Shown: piece by piece, positions 45,411 to 53,583 of the stretch
Layout of the letters: every line of letters begins with the position of its first letter
How positions within the stretch are numbered: position 1 is the stretch's first letter
Origin: Rhodanobacteraceae bacterium
Lineage (GTDB): Bacteria > Pseudomonadota > Gammaproteobacteria > Xanthomonadales > Rhodanobacteraceae
Direction: 5' to 3'
NCBI GenBank assembly: GCA_021325475.1
Contig: JAJPHA010000059.1
Span: 1-57,406 of the forward strand
Length of the DNA stretch: 57,406 nt
Position numbers and translations under genes: made by a program
The notes under the pieces: generated by a model
The model's database searches: none
What the model saw: only the letters and a program-made list of their open reading frames with translations
Told to the model about the DNA's origin: nothing

Positions 45411-46301
45411 ATGAACAAAATGCCGCTTGCAAAACGCGCCCAAATCCTCGGCCTGCTGGTCGAAGGCAATTCGATCAATGCGACGTGCCGAATCTCTGGT
45501 GCTGCTAAGGCGACGGTCCTGAAACTCCTTGCTGATGTTGGGGAGGCATGTGCTAAGTACCAGGACGAAAACCTACGCAACCTGCCATGTCGCCGCATCC
45601 AATGCGACGAAGTCTGGTCGTTCGTCGGCGCCAAGAAAAAGAACGTGCCGGCGCACCTGCAAGGCGTGTTCGGCATGGGCGATGTTTGGACGTGGACCGC
45701 GCTTTGCGCGGATACCAAGCTGATCGCCTCTTGGATGGTCGGCTCGCGGGATGGTCACGCGGCTCGCACGTTCATTAGCGACCTATCCGAGCGCCTTGCG
45801 AACCGGGTGCAGCTCACCACGGACGGCCATAAGGTGTACGTGGATGCCGTAGAGCGGGCGTTCGGCGCTGACGTTGATTACGCGATGTTGGTCAAGGTGT
45901 ACGGCGACGACGGCGCGCCCAAGACGCCGGAGCGCCGGTACAGCCCGAGCGAATTTGTTTGCGCACAAAAACAGCGCATCGAGGGCGACCCGGACCCGCG
46001 CCACGTCTCAACCAGCTACGTTGAGCGCCAGAACCTAACGCTGCGCATGTCATGCCGTCGCTTCACGCGCCTGACCAATGCGTTCTCAAAGAAGATCGAA
46101 AACCACGCGCACGCTATCGCGCTGCACTTCATGTACTACAACTTCGGGCGCATCCATAAGACGCTGCGAGTAACGCCTGCCATGCAGGCTGGCTTGACGG
46201 ACCATGTGTGGTCGCTAGAAGAAATTGCAGCGCTTGTGCCCGAGCCAGTCGCGAAGAAGCGCGGCCCTTACAAGAAGAACGAACAGCACATTTCAAACTA
46301 G
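45411..46301 (+). CDS. IS1-family-like DDE transposase
   Basis: About 296 residues. N-terminal helix-turn-helix KRAQILGLLVEGNSINATCR, then a DDE catalytic core: CDEVWSFVGAKKKNVP (first Asp), TDGHKVYVDAVERAFG (second Asp) and NHAHAIALHFMYYNFGRIHK with the terminal acidic/His region. The TSYVERQNLTLRMSCRRFTR block is typical of the longer, single-frame IS1-related group. ATG 45411 is chosen; ATG 45402 is in the same frame. TTGGCT (45375-45380), 17 bp, TATAAT (45398-45403) end 7 nt before ATG 45411. The stop codon lies within the right terminal repeat. Family label moderately certain. Confidence 0.88.
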   Translation: MNKMPLAKRAQILGLLVEGNSINATCRISGAAKATVLKLLADVGEACAKYQDENLRNLPCRRIQCDEVWSFVGAKKKNVPAHLQGVFGMGDVWTWTALCADTKLIASWMVGSRDGHAARTFISDLSERLANRVQLTTDGHKVYVDAVERAFGADVDYAMLVKVYGDDGAPKTPERRYSPSEFVCAQKQRIEGDPDPRHVSTSYVERQNLTLRMSCRRFTRLTNAFSKKIENHAHAIALHFMYYNFGRIHKTLRVTPAMQAGLTDHVWSLEEIAALVPEPVAKKRGPYKKNEQHISN

Positions 46302-46325
46302 ACCACTACCGCGCGGCGGAACCGG

Positions 46326-46339
46326 TTGACTTCGATCAA
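46326..46339 (+). promoter_or_regulatory. FNR/Anr-type box before the GNAT/P2-ATPase operon
   Basis: TTGACTTCGATCAA. A -10 candidate TACAGT (46361-46366) lies 21 bp downstream, giving a start near 46373 and an 18-nt leader to ATG 46391. The box is 16 bp from the end of the IS element. Confidence 0.8.
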
Positions 46340-46390
46340 TACCGCGCGGTCCGGCGCGCCTACAGTGGTCGGGCACCACGGGAGCCCGCC

Positions 46391-46945
46391 ATGCCGTCGC
46401 CTGCCGCCGCCACCTCGCACGCCGCGCCGCCGGCGCGGGAATGGACCGAACGCCTGCGCGACGGCAGCGTCATCCGCATCCGCCCGATCGCGCCGGCCGA
46501 CCTGCGGCGCGAGCACGCCTTCCTCGCGCGGCTGTCGCCGGAGTATCGCGCGTACCGCTTTCTCGGTTTGATCAAGCCGCCGGACGAGAGCGTGGCGCGC
46601 GAGCTCACTGCGGTCGATCCGGCGTGCGAGACCGCGCTCGTCGCCCTGGCCGACACCGCCGACGGCGAGATCGAGATCGGCGTGGCGCGCTGCTGCACCG
46701 GCGCCGACGGCACGCACGGCGATTGCGCCGTGACCGTCGATCCGGCCTGGCAGCGGCGCGGCGTCGGCTGGCGGCTGATGCAACGCCTGATCGAGCTCGC
46801 CCGCGCGCGCGGCGTCCAGCGGATGTACGCGGCCGACGCGGCGCGCTGCGCGGAGGTGCATCATCTGGCCGAGCGGCTGGGCTTCCGTCGCCGCCCGGAT
46901 CCGGAGGATCCGCTGGTCGACACCTTCGAATTGACCCTGGAATGA
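46391..46945 (+). CDS. GNAT-family acetyltransferase
   Basis: A 184-residue GNAT protein. RDGSVIRIRPIAPADLRREH opens the domain; CAVTVDPAWQRRGVGWRLMQ is motif A, the acetyl-CoA-binding R/Q-x-x-G-x-G/A region. The layout matches the GNAT half of Pat-type protein lysine acetyltransferases but without the acyl-CoA synthetase part or a cNMP domain. ATG 46391 is chosen because upstream sequence belongs to the IS element. It overlaps the P-type ATPase gene by 4 bp. Substrate unknown. Confidence 0.9.
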   Translation: MPSPAAATSHAAPPAREWTERLRDGSVIRIRPIAPADLRREHAFLARLSPEYRAYRFLGLIKPPDESVARELTAVDPACETALVALADTADGEIEIGVARCCTGADGTHGDCAVTVDPAWQRRGVGWRLMQRLIELARARGVQRMYAADAARCAEVHHLAERLGFRRRPDPEDPLVDTFELTLE

Positions 46946-49500
46946 ACCAGCGCCGCGGCGCCGTCGCGCCCGACGCCGCCTTGCCGCCCGAGCGACCGCG
47001 CGGCCTGTCCGCGGCGGAGGCGGCGCGCCGTCTCGACCGCGACGGGCCGAACGCACTGCCGCGCGCGGAACGGCGCTCGCTGCTCGTCCGGTTCCTCGAA
47101 CTCGCGCGCGAGCCGATGCTGATCCTGCTCGGCGTCGCCGCGGCGTTGTATCTGCTGCTCGGCGATCTCGCCGAGGCCCTGGTGTTGTGCGCCTCGGTCG
47201 CGGCGGTGGTGGCGTTGTCGCTGTACCAGTCCGGCAAGTCCGAGCGCGCGCTCGAGGCGCTGCGCGATCTCGCGAGCCCGCGCGCCGCGGTGGTGCGCGA
47301 CGGTGCGTTGGCGCGCATCGCGGCACGCGAACTGGTGGCGGGCGACATCGTCCTGCTCGGCGAAGGCGATCGGGTGCCGGCGGACGCGCGCGTGCTCGCC
47401 TGCCACGATCTGCGTGCCGACGAATCGCTGCTCACCGGTGAATCGGTGCCGGTCGGCAAGCGTGCCGCGCGCGGCGCCGAAGCGTCCGCCGCACCGGGCG
47501 CGCCGGATTCGGCTACGGTGTACTCGGGCACGCTGATCGTCGCCGGACACGCCACGGTCGAGGTCGTCGCCACCGGACCGCGCACGGCGATGGGGCGCAT
47601 CGGCCATGCGCTCGGCACCATCGTCGGCGAACGCAGCCCGACGCAACGCGACGTCGATCGCAGTGTGCTGGTGTTCGCCGCCATCGGCCTCGCCCTGTGC
47701 GCGGCGGTGACCGCGCTGTATCTCGCCTTCCGCGGCGGCTGGATCGACGCGCTGCTCGCCGGCATCACCCTCGCCATCGCCAACATCCCGGAGGAATTTC
47801 CGGTGGTGCTGACGGTGTTCCTCGCGCTCGGCGCCTGGCGGCTCGCCGCCCAGCAGGTGCTCACCCGGCGCGCGCCGGCGATCGAGACGCTCGGCGCCGT
47901 CACCATGCTGTGTACCGACAAGACCGGCACGCTCACCGATAACCGCATGCGCATCGCCGCGCTCGCCGCGGGCGAGCGGCGCTGGTCGGCGCACGTCGGC
48001 ACCGCGATTCCGGTCGAGTTCCAGGCGCTGCTGCAGCATGCCGCGCTGGCCAGCGAGCTCAACCCGTTCGATCCGATGGAGCGGGCGATCCTCGCGGTGC
48101 GACCGGACTGGCACGCCGCGCGCGACCGCTGGCGGCTGATCCGCGAATATCCGCTGACGCCCGCGCTGCTCGCCCACACCCACGTCTGGCAGGCCGTGGA
48201 TCGGCGCGTCGTCGCCTGCAAGGGCGCGCCCGAGGCGATCGCCGAGCTGTGCGCACTCGCGGCGCCCGCGCGCGCCGCGCTGCTCGCCGAGGTGCGCACG
48301 CTGGCTCGCTCGGGATTGCGCGTGATTGCGGTCGCCGCTGCCGAACACGGCGAGGGCGAGGCGCTGCCGGATACGCAGCGCGGCTTCGCCTTCGCCCTGC
48401 TCGGTCTGATCGCATTCGCGGATCCGCTGCGTGCCGGGGTGCGCGAGGCGGTCGCCGAGGCCGCCGGCGCCGGCGTGCGCACCATCATGCTGACCGGCGA
48501 TTATCCGGAAACCGCCCGCGCCATCGGCCGCGCCGCCGGCTTGCCGGACGCCGACACGCCGCTCTCCGGCGAGACGATCGCCGCGCTCGACGCGGACGCG
48601 CTCGCCGCGCTGACCCGCACCCACGACGTGTTCGCGCGCGTGGCGCCGGAGCAGAAGCTGCGCCTGGTCGGTGCGCTGAAGGCGCGCGGCGAGATCGTGG
48701 CGATGACCGGCGACGGCGTCAACGACGCGCCGGCGCTCAAGGCGGCGCACGTCGGCGTGGCGATGGGACGGCGCGGCACCGATGTCGCCCGCGAGGCGGC
48801 GGCGATCGTGCTGCTCGACGACAACTTCGTCTCGATCGTGCGCGCGATCCGCCTCGGCCGCGCGATCTACGACAACCTCGAACGGGCGATGCGCTACATC
48901 ATCGCCGTGCACGTGCCGGTCGCCGGCCTCGCCCTGTTGCCGCTGCTGCTCGGCGGGCCGCTGGTGTTCTGGCCGATCCACATCGTGTTCCTCGAACTGG
49001 TGATCGATCCCGCCTGCGCGGTGGTGTTCGAACGCGAGCCGGCCGGCGCCGACGTCATGCGCCGGCCGCCGCGCGATCCGCGCCGGCGTCTGCTCGGCGC
49101 GCGCACCCTCGCGCTCGGCATGCTGGACGGGCTCGGCGCGCTCGCCGCGGCCGCGGCCGTGTACCTCGCCGCGTGGCAGGCCGGACTCGCCGCGCCCGAC
49201 GTCGCCGCGCTCAGCTTCGCCAGCGTGGTCGCCGGCAACCTCGGCCTGATCGCGCTCAACCGCGGCGAGGGCCTGCGCGGCGCGCTGCGCGCCGGCAACG
49301 CCGCGTTCTGGTGGGTCGCCGGCGCGGCCGCGCTGGCGCTGGCGCTCAGCCTGTACGCCGCGCCGCTTCGTCGCATTTTCCACTTTTCCACACCGCCGCC
49401 CGGCGCACTGGCCCTCGCGCTCACGCTGCCGTGGGCGTGCGTGGCGCTGCTGCACGGCCTCACCCGCCGCTGGCGCGCGGCGCGGATGCCGCCGGGTTGA
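46942..49500 (+). CDS. P2-type cation-transporting ATPase (Ca/Mg-type)
   Basis: An 852-residue P-type ATPase, probably exporting Ca or another divalent cation. Cation_ATPase_N segment (GLSAAEAARRLDRDGPNALP), actuator DESLLTGESVPVGK, membrane motif IANIPEEFPVVLTVFLALGA (PEEFP in place of PEGLP), phosphorylation CTDKTGTLTDN, KGAPEAIAELC nucleotide site and GDGVNDAPALKAAHVGVAMG. It resembles M. tuberculosis CtpF in type. It overlaps the GNAT gene (ATGA). Its stop codon is part of the FNR box of the next unit. Confidence 0.92.
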   Translation: MNQRRGAVAPDAALPPERPRGLSAAEAARRLDRDGPNALPRAERRSLLVRFLELAREPMLILLGVAAALYLLLGDLAEALVLCASVAAVVALSLYQSGKSERALEALRDLASPRAAVVRDGALARIAARELVAGDIVLLGEGDRVPADARVLACHDLRADESLLTGESVPVGKRAARGAEASAAPGAPDSATVYSGTLIVAGHATVEVVATGPRTAMGRIGHALGTIVGERSPTQRDVDRSVLVFAAIGLALCAAVTALYLAFRGGWIDALLAGITLAIANIPEEFPVVLTVFLALGAWRLAAQQVLTRRAPAIETLGAVTMLCTDKTGTLTDNRMRIAALAAGERRWSAHVGTAIPVEFQALLQHAALASELNPFDPMERAILAVRPDWHAARDRWRLIREYPLTPALLAHTHVWQAVDRRVVACKGAPEAIAELCALAAPARAALLAEVRTLARSGLRVIAVAAAEHGEGEALPDTQRGFAFALLGLIAFADPLRAGVREAVAEAAGAGVRTIMLTGDYPETARAIGRAAGLPDADTPLSGETIAALDADALAALTRTHDVFARVAPEQKLRLVGALKARGEIVAMTGDGVNDAPALKAAHVGVAMGRRGTDVAREAAAIVLLDDNFVSIVRAIRLGRAIYDNLERAMRYIIAVHVPVAGLALLPLLLGGPLVFWPIHIVFLELVIDPACAVVFEREPAGADVMRRPPRDPRRRLLGARTLALGMLDGLGALAAAAAVYLAAWQAGLAAPDVAALSFASVVAGNLGLIALNRGEGLRGALRAGNAAFWWVAGAAALALALSLYAAPLRRIFHFSTPPPGALALALTLPWACVALLHGLTRRWRAARMPPG

Positions 49501-49510
49501 CGTGCGTCAA
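49497..49510 (+). promoter_or_regulatory. FNR/Anr-type box overlapping the ATPase stop codon
   Basis: TTGACGTGCGTCAA. TATGCT (49533-49538) lies 22 bp downstream, predicting a start near 49545, 20 nt before ATG 49565. Confidence 0.8.
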
Positions 49511-49564
49511 ACCGGAGCGCGCGCGTCGGGACTATGCTGCTAGCGCATTTCTGCGGAGGGTGTC

Positions 49565-50008
49565 ATGACTACCACCTGGATCCTGGTCGCCGACGGCGCA
49601 CGGGCGCGGCTGTTCGAGAGCGCGGTCGCCGACGGCGCCTTGACGGAAGTGGGCTGCTACGCCAATCCGGAAGGTCGCGCCGGCGCGCGCCGGCTCACCA
49701 CCGACCGGCCGCCGACGGTGAACGAAAGCGTCGGCCCGGCGCGGCACGCGATCGAGCCGCACACCACGGCGCGCGAGAAGGTCACCGATCGCTTCGCCAA
49801 AAACCTGAGCGACGTGCTCAGCCGCGGCCGCTGCGAACGCCGCTACGCGCGCCTGATCCTGGTCGCGCCGCCGCGCTTTCTTGGCGCGCTGCACGACCAC
49901 TTCGACAAGCCGCTGCGCGATACCGTGGTCGGCGAGGTGCGGCGCAACCTGACCGCGCTGCCCGCCGCGGAGATCCGCGCCCGCCTGCCGGCGCGGCTGC
50001 GCCAGTGA
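49565..50008 (+). CDS. Host-attachment family protein (PF10116 type)
   Basis: A 147-residue protein of the family named for attachment to host cells. Opening WILVADGARARLFESAVADG, then RHAIEPHTTAREKVTDRFAK and the end RLILVAPPRFLGALHDHFDK. As I recall, this fold has been linked to bacterial relatives of eRF1 (baeRF), so a ribosome- or stress-related function is possible. The name should not be read as evidence of host interaction. GGAGGG precedes the ATG. It is the first gene after an FNR box with a good -10. Confidence 0.88.
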   Translation: MTTTWILVADGARARLFESAVADGALTEVGCYANPEGRAGARRLTTDRPPTVNESVGPARHAIEPHTTAREKVTDRFAKNLSDVLSRGRCERRYARLILVAPPRFLGALHDHFDKPLRDTVVGEVRRNLTALPAAEIRARLPARLRQ

Positions 50009-50034
50009 ACGCGATCGTGAATCGGAGAACCGCC

Positions 50035-50328
50035 ATGCGCCAGAACGATGACGACTGGCTCGGCCGCTGGCTCGACACGCTGCGGCCGGGCTGGCGCGGT
50101 CGGCTCGAGCTCGTCGCCGCGGAGGAGGAGGCGCCCGAAGGCGGGCGCGAGGAGATCGTCGGCACCGTGGTCGAGGAGCCGGCGATCGAGCGCGACGCCG
50201 ACGACGCCGCGATCGACGCCACGATCACGCTCTGCGCAAACTATCGCGGCGGTCGCTTCGTGCCGGTGCACGACGAGCCGCGCATCGTCATCCGCGCCTC
50301 GCAGATCCGCGCCGCCGAACCGATGTAG
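50035..50328 (+). CDS. Small acidic hypothetical protein
   Basis: Not recognised. 97 residues, beginning MRQNDDDWLGRWLDTLRPGW, with a very acidic middle (AAEEEAPEGGREEIV, EEPAIERDADDAAIDA) and a beta-like end (YRGGRFVPVHDEPRIVIRAS). GGAGAA lies about 6 nt before ATG 50035, and it follows the host-attachment-like gene by 26 nt, so it is probably in the same FNR-controlled transcript. No membrane segment or signal. Codon use matches the neighbours, supporting a real gene. Confidence 0.65.
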   Translation: MRQNDDDWLGRWLDTLRPGWRGRLELVAAEEEAPEGGREEIVGTVVEEPAIERDADDAAIDATITLCANYRGGRFVPVHDEPRIVIRASQIRAAEPM

Positions 50329-50386
50329 CCAGGCGGGCCGCCCGGCAGACGGATGCGGCCATCGCGCGAGGGCGGAGGAGGCGGAC

Positions 50387-52117
50387 ATGGGCGTGACCAA
50401 CGTCGAGATCGCCGCGGTGTTCGACGAGATCGCCGACTGGCTCGAGCTCGACGGCGCCAATCCGTTCCGCATCCGCGCCTACCGCACGGCCGCGCGCACC
50501 ATCGGCAGCTGGCCGGAAGCGCTGGCGCTGCGCGCGCGCGACGGCCGCGGGTTCGACGACCTGCCGGGGATCGGCGCGGACCTCGCCGGCAAGATCGGCG
50601 AGATCCTGCGCCGCGGCGACTGCGCGCTGCTGCGCCGGTTGCGCAGGGCGCATCCGCGCGGGCTCACCGAACTGCTCAAGCTGCCCGGCGTCGGACCGAA
50701 GCGCATCGCGCGGCTGCACAAGGAACTCGGCGTGACCTCGGTGGCGAAGCTCGTGCGCGCCGCGCGCGCCGGACGCATCCGCGCGCTGCGCGGCTTCGGT
50801 CCGCGTACCGAGCGCGCCCTGCTGGATGCGGCGACGGCGCGGCTCGGCAGCGCGCGCCGCATGAAGATCGCCGCGGCCGCGGCGTTCGCCGATGCGATCA
50901 CCGCGCACCTGCGCGCCAGCGACGCCGTGCTCGAACTCGCCGTCGCCGGCAGCTTCCGGCGCATGCGCGAGACCGTCGGCGATCTCGACGTGCTGGTGGC
51001 GTCGCGGCGCGGCGCGGAGGCGACTGCGCATTTCCTCGCCTATCCGGCGATCGCGCGTGTGCTGGCGCACGGTACGACGCGCTCGAGCGTGGTGCTCAAG
51101 AGCGGCCTGCAGGTGGACCTGCGCGTCGTGCCGCCGGAGAGCTTCGGCGCGGCGCTGGTCTACTTCACCGGGTCCAAGGCGCATTGCATCGCGCTGCGCC
51201 GCATCGCCCGGCAGCAGGGTCTCAAGATCAACGAATACGGCGTGTTCCGCGGCGAGCGGCGCATCGCCGGCGCGACCGAGACCGAGATCTACGCCACGGT
51301 GGGCCTGCCGCCGATCGCGCCGGAACTGCGCGAGGACCGCGGCGAGATCGACGCCGCGCGCGCACAGCGCCTGCCGCGCCTGATCGAACGCGCCGACCTA
51401 CGCGGCGATCTGCACGCGCACACCGATGCCAGCGACGGCCATGCCGGCCTCGCCGCCATGGCGGCGGCGGCGCAGGCCGCGGGCCTCGACTATTTTGCCG
51501 TGACCGATCATTCGCGGGGCCTGCGCATCGCCCACGGCCTGGACGCCGAGCGGCTGGCACGGCAGCGCGAGGCGATCGATCGGTTCAACGCCGAACACCG
51601 CGGCATCGTCGTCCTGCACGGCGTCGAGGTCGAGATCCTCGAACACGGCGAACTCGATCTGCCCGACGCGGTGCTGGCGCGGCTGGATCTGGTCGTCGGC
51701 GCCGTGCACAGCCACTTCCAGTTGTCGCGTGCGCGCCAGACCGCGCGCATCCTGCGGGCGATGGATCGTCCCTGCTTCAGCGTGCTCGCCCATCCGACGG
51801 GACGATTGCTCGGCGAACGCGCAGGGTACGCGCTGGACTTCGAGCGCGTGGTCCGCCACGCGCGCGAGCGCGGCTGCTTCCTCGAGCTCAACGCGCATCC
51901 GGACCGGCTCGACCTCGACGACGTCCAGGCGCGCGTGGCCGCCGCGGCCGGCGTGCCGATCGCGATCGGCAGCGATGCCCACGACGTCAACGGCTTCGCC
52001 GCGCTGCGCTTCGGCATCGGCCAGGCGCGGCGCGCCTGGCTGACCGCGGGCGAGGTGGTCAACACCCTGCCGCTGGCGGAACTGAAGCGCCGCCTCGCCG
52101 CCATCCGGCGCGGTTGA
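50387..52117 (+). CDS. polX: Family X DNA polymerase with C-terminal PHP domain
   Basis: A 576-residue PolX-type repair polymerase. Helix-hairpin-helix 8-kDa part (FDDLPGIGADLAGKIGEILR, LLKLPGVGPKRIARLHKELG), nucleotidyltransferase site GSFRRMRETVGDLDVLV plus LQVDLRVVPP giving the three Asp, thumb (YFTGSKAHCIALRRIARQQG), and a PHP domain from about residue 340 with metal motifs DLHAHTDASDGH, AVTDHSRGLRI, VEVEILEHG and GSDAHDV. Such enzymes fill gaps and have 3'-5' exonuclease activity. GGAGGAGG gives a strong start at ATG 50387. Likely in the same transcript as the two genes before it. Confidence 0.95.
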   Translation: MGVTNVEIAAVFDEIADWLELDGANPFRIRAYRTAARTIGSWPEALALRARDGRGFDDLPGIGADLAGKIGEILRRGDCALLRRLRRAHPRGLTELLKLPGVGPKRIARLHKELGVTSVAKLVRAARAGRIRALRGFGPRTERALLDAATARLGSARRMKIAAAAAFADAITAHLRASDAVLELAVAGSFRRMRETVGDLDVLVASRRGAEATAHFLAYPAIARVLAHGTTRSSVVLKSGLQVDLRVVPPESFGAALVYFTGSKAHCIALRRIARQQGLKINEYGVFRGERRIAGATETEIYATVGLPPIAPELREDRGEIDAARAQRLPRLIERADLRGDLHAHTDASDGHAGLAAMAAAAQAAGLDYFAVTDHSRGLRIAHGLDAERLARQREAIDRFNAEHRGIVVLHGVEVEILEHGELDLPDAVLARLDLVVGAVHSHFQLSRARQTARILRAMDRPCFSVLAHPTGRLLGERAGYALDFERVVRHARERGCFLELNAHPDRLDLDDVQARVAAAAGVPIAIGSDAHDVNGFAALRFGIGQARRAWLTAGEVVNTLPLAELKRRLAAIRRG

Positions 52118-52165
52118 GCGGGAGCAACGCCGGCGCAACGTCGATCGCGGGCCGGTTCGCGCCCG

Positions 52166-52987
52166 CTACCGCCGCCCCGTCGCCGCACGCGAGCGCGCCA
52201 GCGCCGCGGCGAGGAATCGGCGCAGCGTCGTGCGGGTCGCGGGCGGCAGCGTGGACGCGCGCGCCAGCAGGCGACGCAGGACGATCAGATCGTGTTCGCG
52301 ACCGAGCGCGTCGCTCCGCCGTGCGAGTGCGCGGCGCTCGCGCGCCGGCAGCGGTAGCGGACGCCGCGCCGTGTTCGCCGCGAGGATCTCGCCCACGATC
52401 GCCAGTTGTTGCCGCAGGCGGCGCACGCGCCGGCGCCAGCGATGCCTGAGCGCGGCATCCGCCGAAGCCCGCGCCCGCGCCGCCACGCGCGCGACCCGCC
52501 GCCGGCCGCGGCGGAGCGCCTTGCGCACATCGTCGCTGCGCACCATCCGCCAGTCCAGCCCGGCCGCCGCCGCGCGCAACACGGCGAGACGCCGGCGCGC
52601 ATCGCGCCAGTCGGGATCCGCGGCGAGCGCTTGCGCCAAGGTCTCGGCGCGGTGCGGCACGAGCGCCCGGCGCGCCGCGCGCAGCGCGCGGCGATACTCG
52701 GGCGCCTCGGTTTCGAGGACGAGTTCGTCGAGCGTCTCGATCGCGGCATGCGCGTCGCGGATGCGCGAGAAGCGACGGCACAAGCGGCCGAGCGCCGCGG
52801 ACACGCGCGCGGCCCGCGGCGCGAGCGGCTTGCGCGCCAGCTCCAGCGCCGCACGCGTCTGGCGGATGGCCTTGCGCGCGCGATGGATGCCGGTGTGCGG
52901 ATCCGCCGCGCCGGGATCGAGCGCGCTCGCGGCGGCGTCGAGTCGCGCCAGCGCGAAGGCCCGCAGTTTGTCGCCGGTCGTGACCAT
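52166..52987 (-). CDS. CHAD-domain protein
   Basis: A 273-residue helical, very Arg-rich protein with the CHAD fold (conserved histidine alpha-helical domain). PHTGIHRARKAIRQTRAALE carries the conserved His and basic residues, repeated in the second half (HRWRRRVRRLRQQLAIVGEI). CHAD domains bind polyphosphate and locate to polyphosphate granules, which is notable in a window that also encodes ppk1 and ppx. ATG 52987. It lies convergent to polX. Not obviously under its own FNR box; it could be read from the usp promoter upstream. Confidence 0.9.
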   Translation of the reverse strand: MVTTGDKLRAFALARLDAAASALDPGAADPHTGIHRARKAIRQTRAALELARKPLAPRAARVSAALGRLCRRFSRIRDAHAAIETLDELVLETEAPEYRRALRAARRALVPHRAETLAQALAADPDWRDARRRLAVLRAAAAGLDWRMVRSDDVRKALRRGRRRVARVAARARASADAALRHRWRRRVRRLRQQLAIVGEILAANTARRPLPLPARERRALARRSDALGREHDLIVLRRLLARASTLPPATRTTLRRFLAAALARSRAATGRR

Positions 52988-53053
52988 GCCGTCCCGCAGT
53001 GCGCCGGCCGCAGCGGCCGGCGCCGGCGCAAGCGTAGCACCGGCACGCCGAGA

Positions 53054-53515
53054 TCAACGGTAGACCAGCACCGGGATCGGACTGTGCGTCAGCACCTTCT
53101 GCGTCTCGCTGCCGAGCAGCACCGCGCCGATGCCGCTGTAGCCGTGCGAGGCCATCAGGATCAGATCGCAGCGCTGCTTCTTCGCCGTCGCGAGGATCGC
53201 CTGGAACGGCTGATCGTCCTCGATGTGCAGCGTGCGGCAGCGCACGCCGGCCGCGGCCGCTGCGCGCGCGATCACTTGCAGGTAGCGCCGCGCGAATGCG
53301 AGGGTCGCCTGCCGGTACGCCGCTTCGCTGTCCTCGGCGAGCGCGGCGTGGTAGGCAAGCAGCATCTGCGGCCGGTAGGTGAACGGATGAAACGGCGGGA
53401 TCACGTGCAGACCGGTCACCCGTGCGCGCAGCGCGCGCGCCAGTTTGATGCCGTAGCGGATCGCGTTGCGCGAGCGTTGCGAGCCGTCGGTGGGCAGGAG
53501 GATGTGGCGGATCAT
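53054..53515 (-). CDS. Universal stress protein (UspA family)
   Basis: A 153-residue UspA-fold protein. MIRHILLPTDGSQRSRNAIR is the N-terminal strand and helix, and LILMASHGYSGIGAVLLGSE carries the G-x2-G-x9-G-S ATP-binding type motif, so this is probably the ATP-binding subclass. It ends THSPIPVLVYR. ATG 53515 lies 55 nt after an FNR-type box with a weaker TAGCGT -10. CHAD follows on the same strand after 66 nt. Confidence 0.94.
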   Translation of the reverse strand: MIRHILLPTDGSQRSRNAIRYGIKLARALRARVTGLHVIPPFHPFTYRPQMLLAYHAALAEDSEAAYRQATLAFARRYLQVIARAAAAAGVRCRTLHIEDDQPFQAILATAKKQRCDLILMASHGYSGIGAVLLGSETQKVLTHSPIPVLVYR

Positions 53516-53569
53516 CGATGCGGCCTTTGCGGGTTTTCCGGCACGCTAGCAAAGCCGCGGCCGCGCGGC

Positions 53570-53583
53570 TTGACCTGGATCAA
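53570..53583 (-). promoter_or_regulatory. FNR/Anr-type box before usp, overlapping the upstream stop codon
   Basis: TTGACCTGGATCAA. On the minus strand TAGCGT (53548-53543) is 21 bp downstream, a weak -10. The box covers the stop of the phosphoribosyltransferase-hydrolase gene. Confidence 0.7.

Larger units (their letters stand above)
44114..46310. mobile_element. IS1-like element (2197 bp) carrying passenger genes, with intact ends
   Basis: Perfect 21-bp terminal inverted repeats at 44114-44134 and 46290-46310 (outer end GGTAGTGGTCTAGTTTG). They are flanked by an 8-bp target duplication GCGCGGCG at 44106-44113 and 46311-46318. Inside are a small basic protein gene, a DUF4258/XRE pair and a DDE transposase whose stop lies in the right repeat. 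Base composition is clearly lower in G+C than the surroundings. Identical ends and an exact duplication indicate a recent, intact insertion. It lies between two divergent FNR-box promoters. Confidence 0.93.
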
